A stretch of 5,448 nucleotides of DNA, taken from an uncultured bacterium. GTDB taxonomy: Bacteria > Actinomycetota > Thermoleophilia > BMS3ABIN01. The position numbers and the translations under genes are program-made. Location of the stretch: the NCBI GenBank assembly GCA_913009925.1, contig CAJVWY010000090.1:1-5448 (forward strand), given 5' to 3'. The number at the start of each line of letters is the position of its first letter. The stretch's first letter is position 1. Shown here piece after piece: positions 5,412-5,448 of the stretch. The notes beneath the pieces are model-generated. The model was not told the DNA's origin and searched no databases. It worked only from the letters and a program-made list of their open reading frames with translations.

Positions 5412-5448
5412 AAAAAAACAAAGTGCAGCAGCATCACGAGCCCGGAAG
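5412..5448. other. Post-adapter tail: A-rich run plus 25 bases of unknown origin
   Basis: Directly after the adapter come seven A, one C, three A and a G, then 25 mixed bases (5424-5448). A-rich sequence after the adapter is what an Illumina read shows once it runs past the end of the fragment. The remaining bases are either low-quality read-through or DNA chimerically joined by the assembler. Nothing in the tail continues the topA frame recognisably, and it should not be annotated as genome. Confidence 0.8.

Noticed and set aside
5165..5437. A 90-residue minus-strand frame that looks like a small novel protein
   Set aside because: Its first part is translated adapter (KQKTAYE...DWSSDVCSSDL) and the rest is out of frame with the topA zinc finger.

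Overview
This is a GC-rich window (by eye about 60-65% GC) in which every convincing gene lies on the minus strand. Read in the direction of transcription (from high to low coordinates) the order is topA 3' end - tmk - holB - ricT - murI - queT-family gene - rph - rdgB 5' part. The genes are packed head to tail: 9 bases between topA and tmk, a short leader before holB, no gap between holB and ricT, an 8-base overlap ricT/murI, 4-base ATGA overlaps at murI/queT and queT/rph, and 38 bases before rdgB. No terminator or convincing promoter was seen inside the block, so it looks like one operon or the middle of one.

The content suggests a high-GC Gram-positive lineage. From general knowledge, the topA-tmk-holB order and the murI-rph-rdgB order are both familiar from Actinomycetota. 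A Bacillus-like delta prime followed directly by RicT, and a QueT-type transporter, also fit Bacillota and deep-branching Actinomycetota. A deep actinobacterial lineage or a high-GC clostridial relative is my best inference; the window alone does not settle it.

Functionally the upstream half (5345 to 2559) handles DNA topology, dTTP supply, clamp loading and the RicT iron-sulfur/RNA-maturation factor. The downstream half (2566 to 1) makes D-glutamate for peptidoglycan, encodes a small membrane S-component-like protein of the QueT family, trims tRNA 3' ends with RNase PH and cleans the nucleotide pool with RdgB. No gene-free stretch longer than 300 bases exists.

The right end is not genome. 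Positions 5346-5411 match an Illumina TruSeq index adapter almost perfectly (index ATTCCT, one mismatch), followed by an A-rich run and about 25 bases of unknown origin to 5448. The topA fragment is cut by this artefact, and any protein predicted across it contains the known adapter-derived peptide DWSSDVCSSDL. The most biologically interesting point is that the murI product has Ser instead of the second catalytic Cys in its LGCTHYP motif. I found no evidence of a new multi-gene system.
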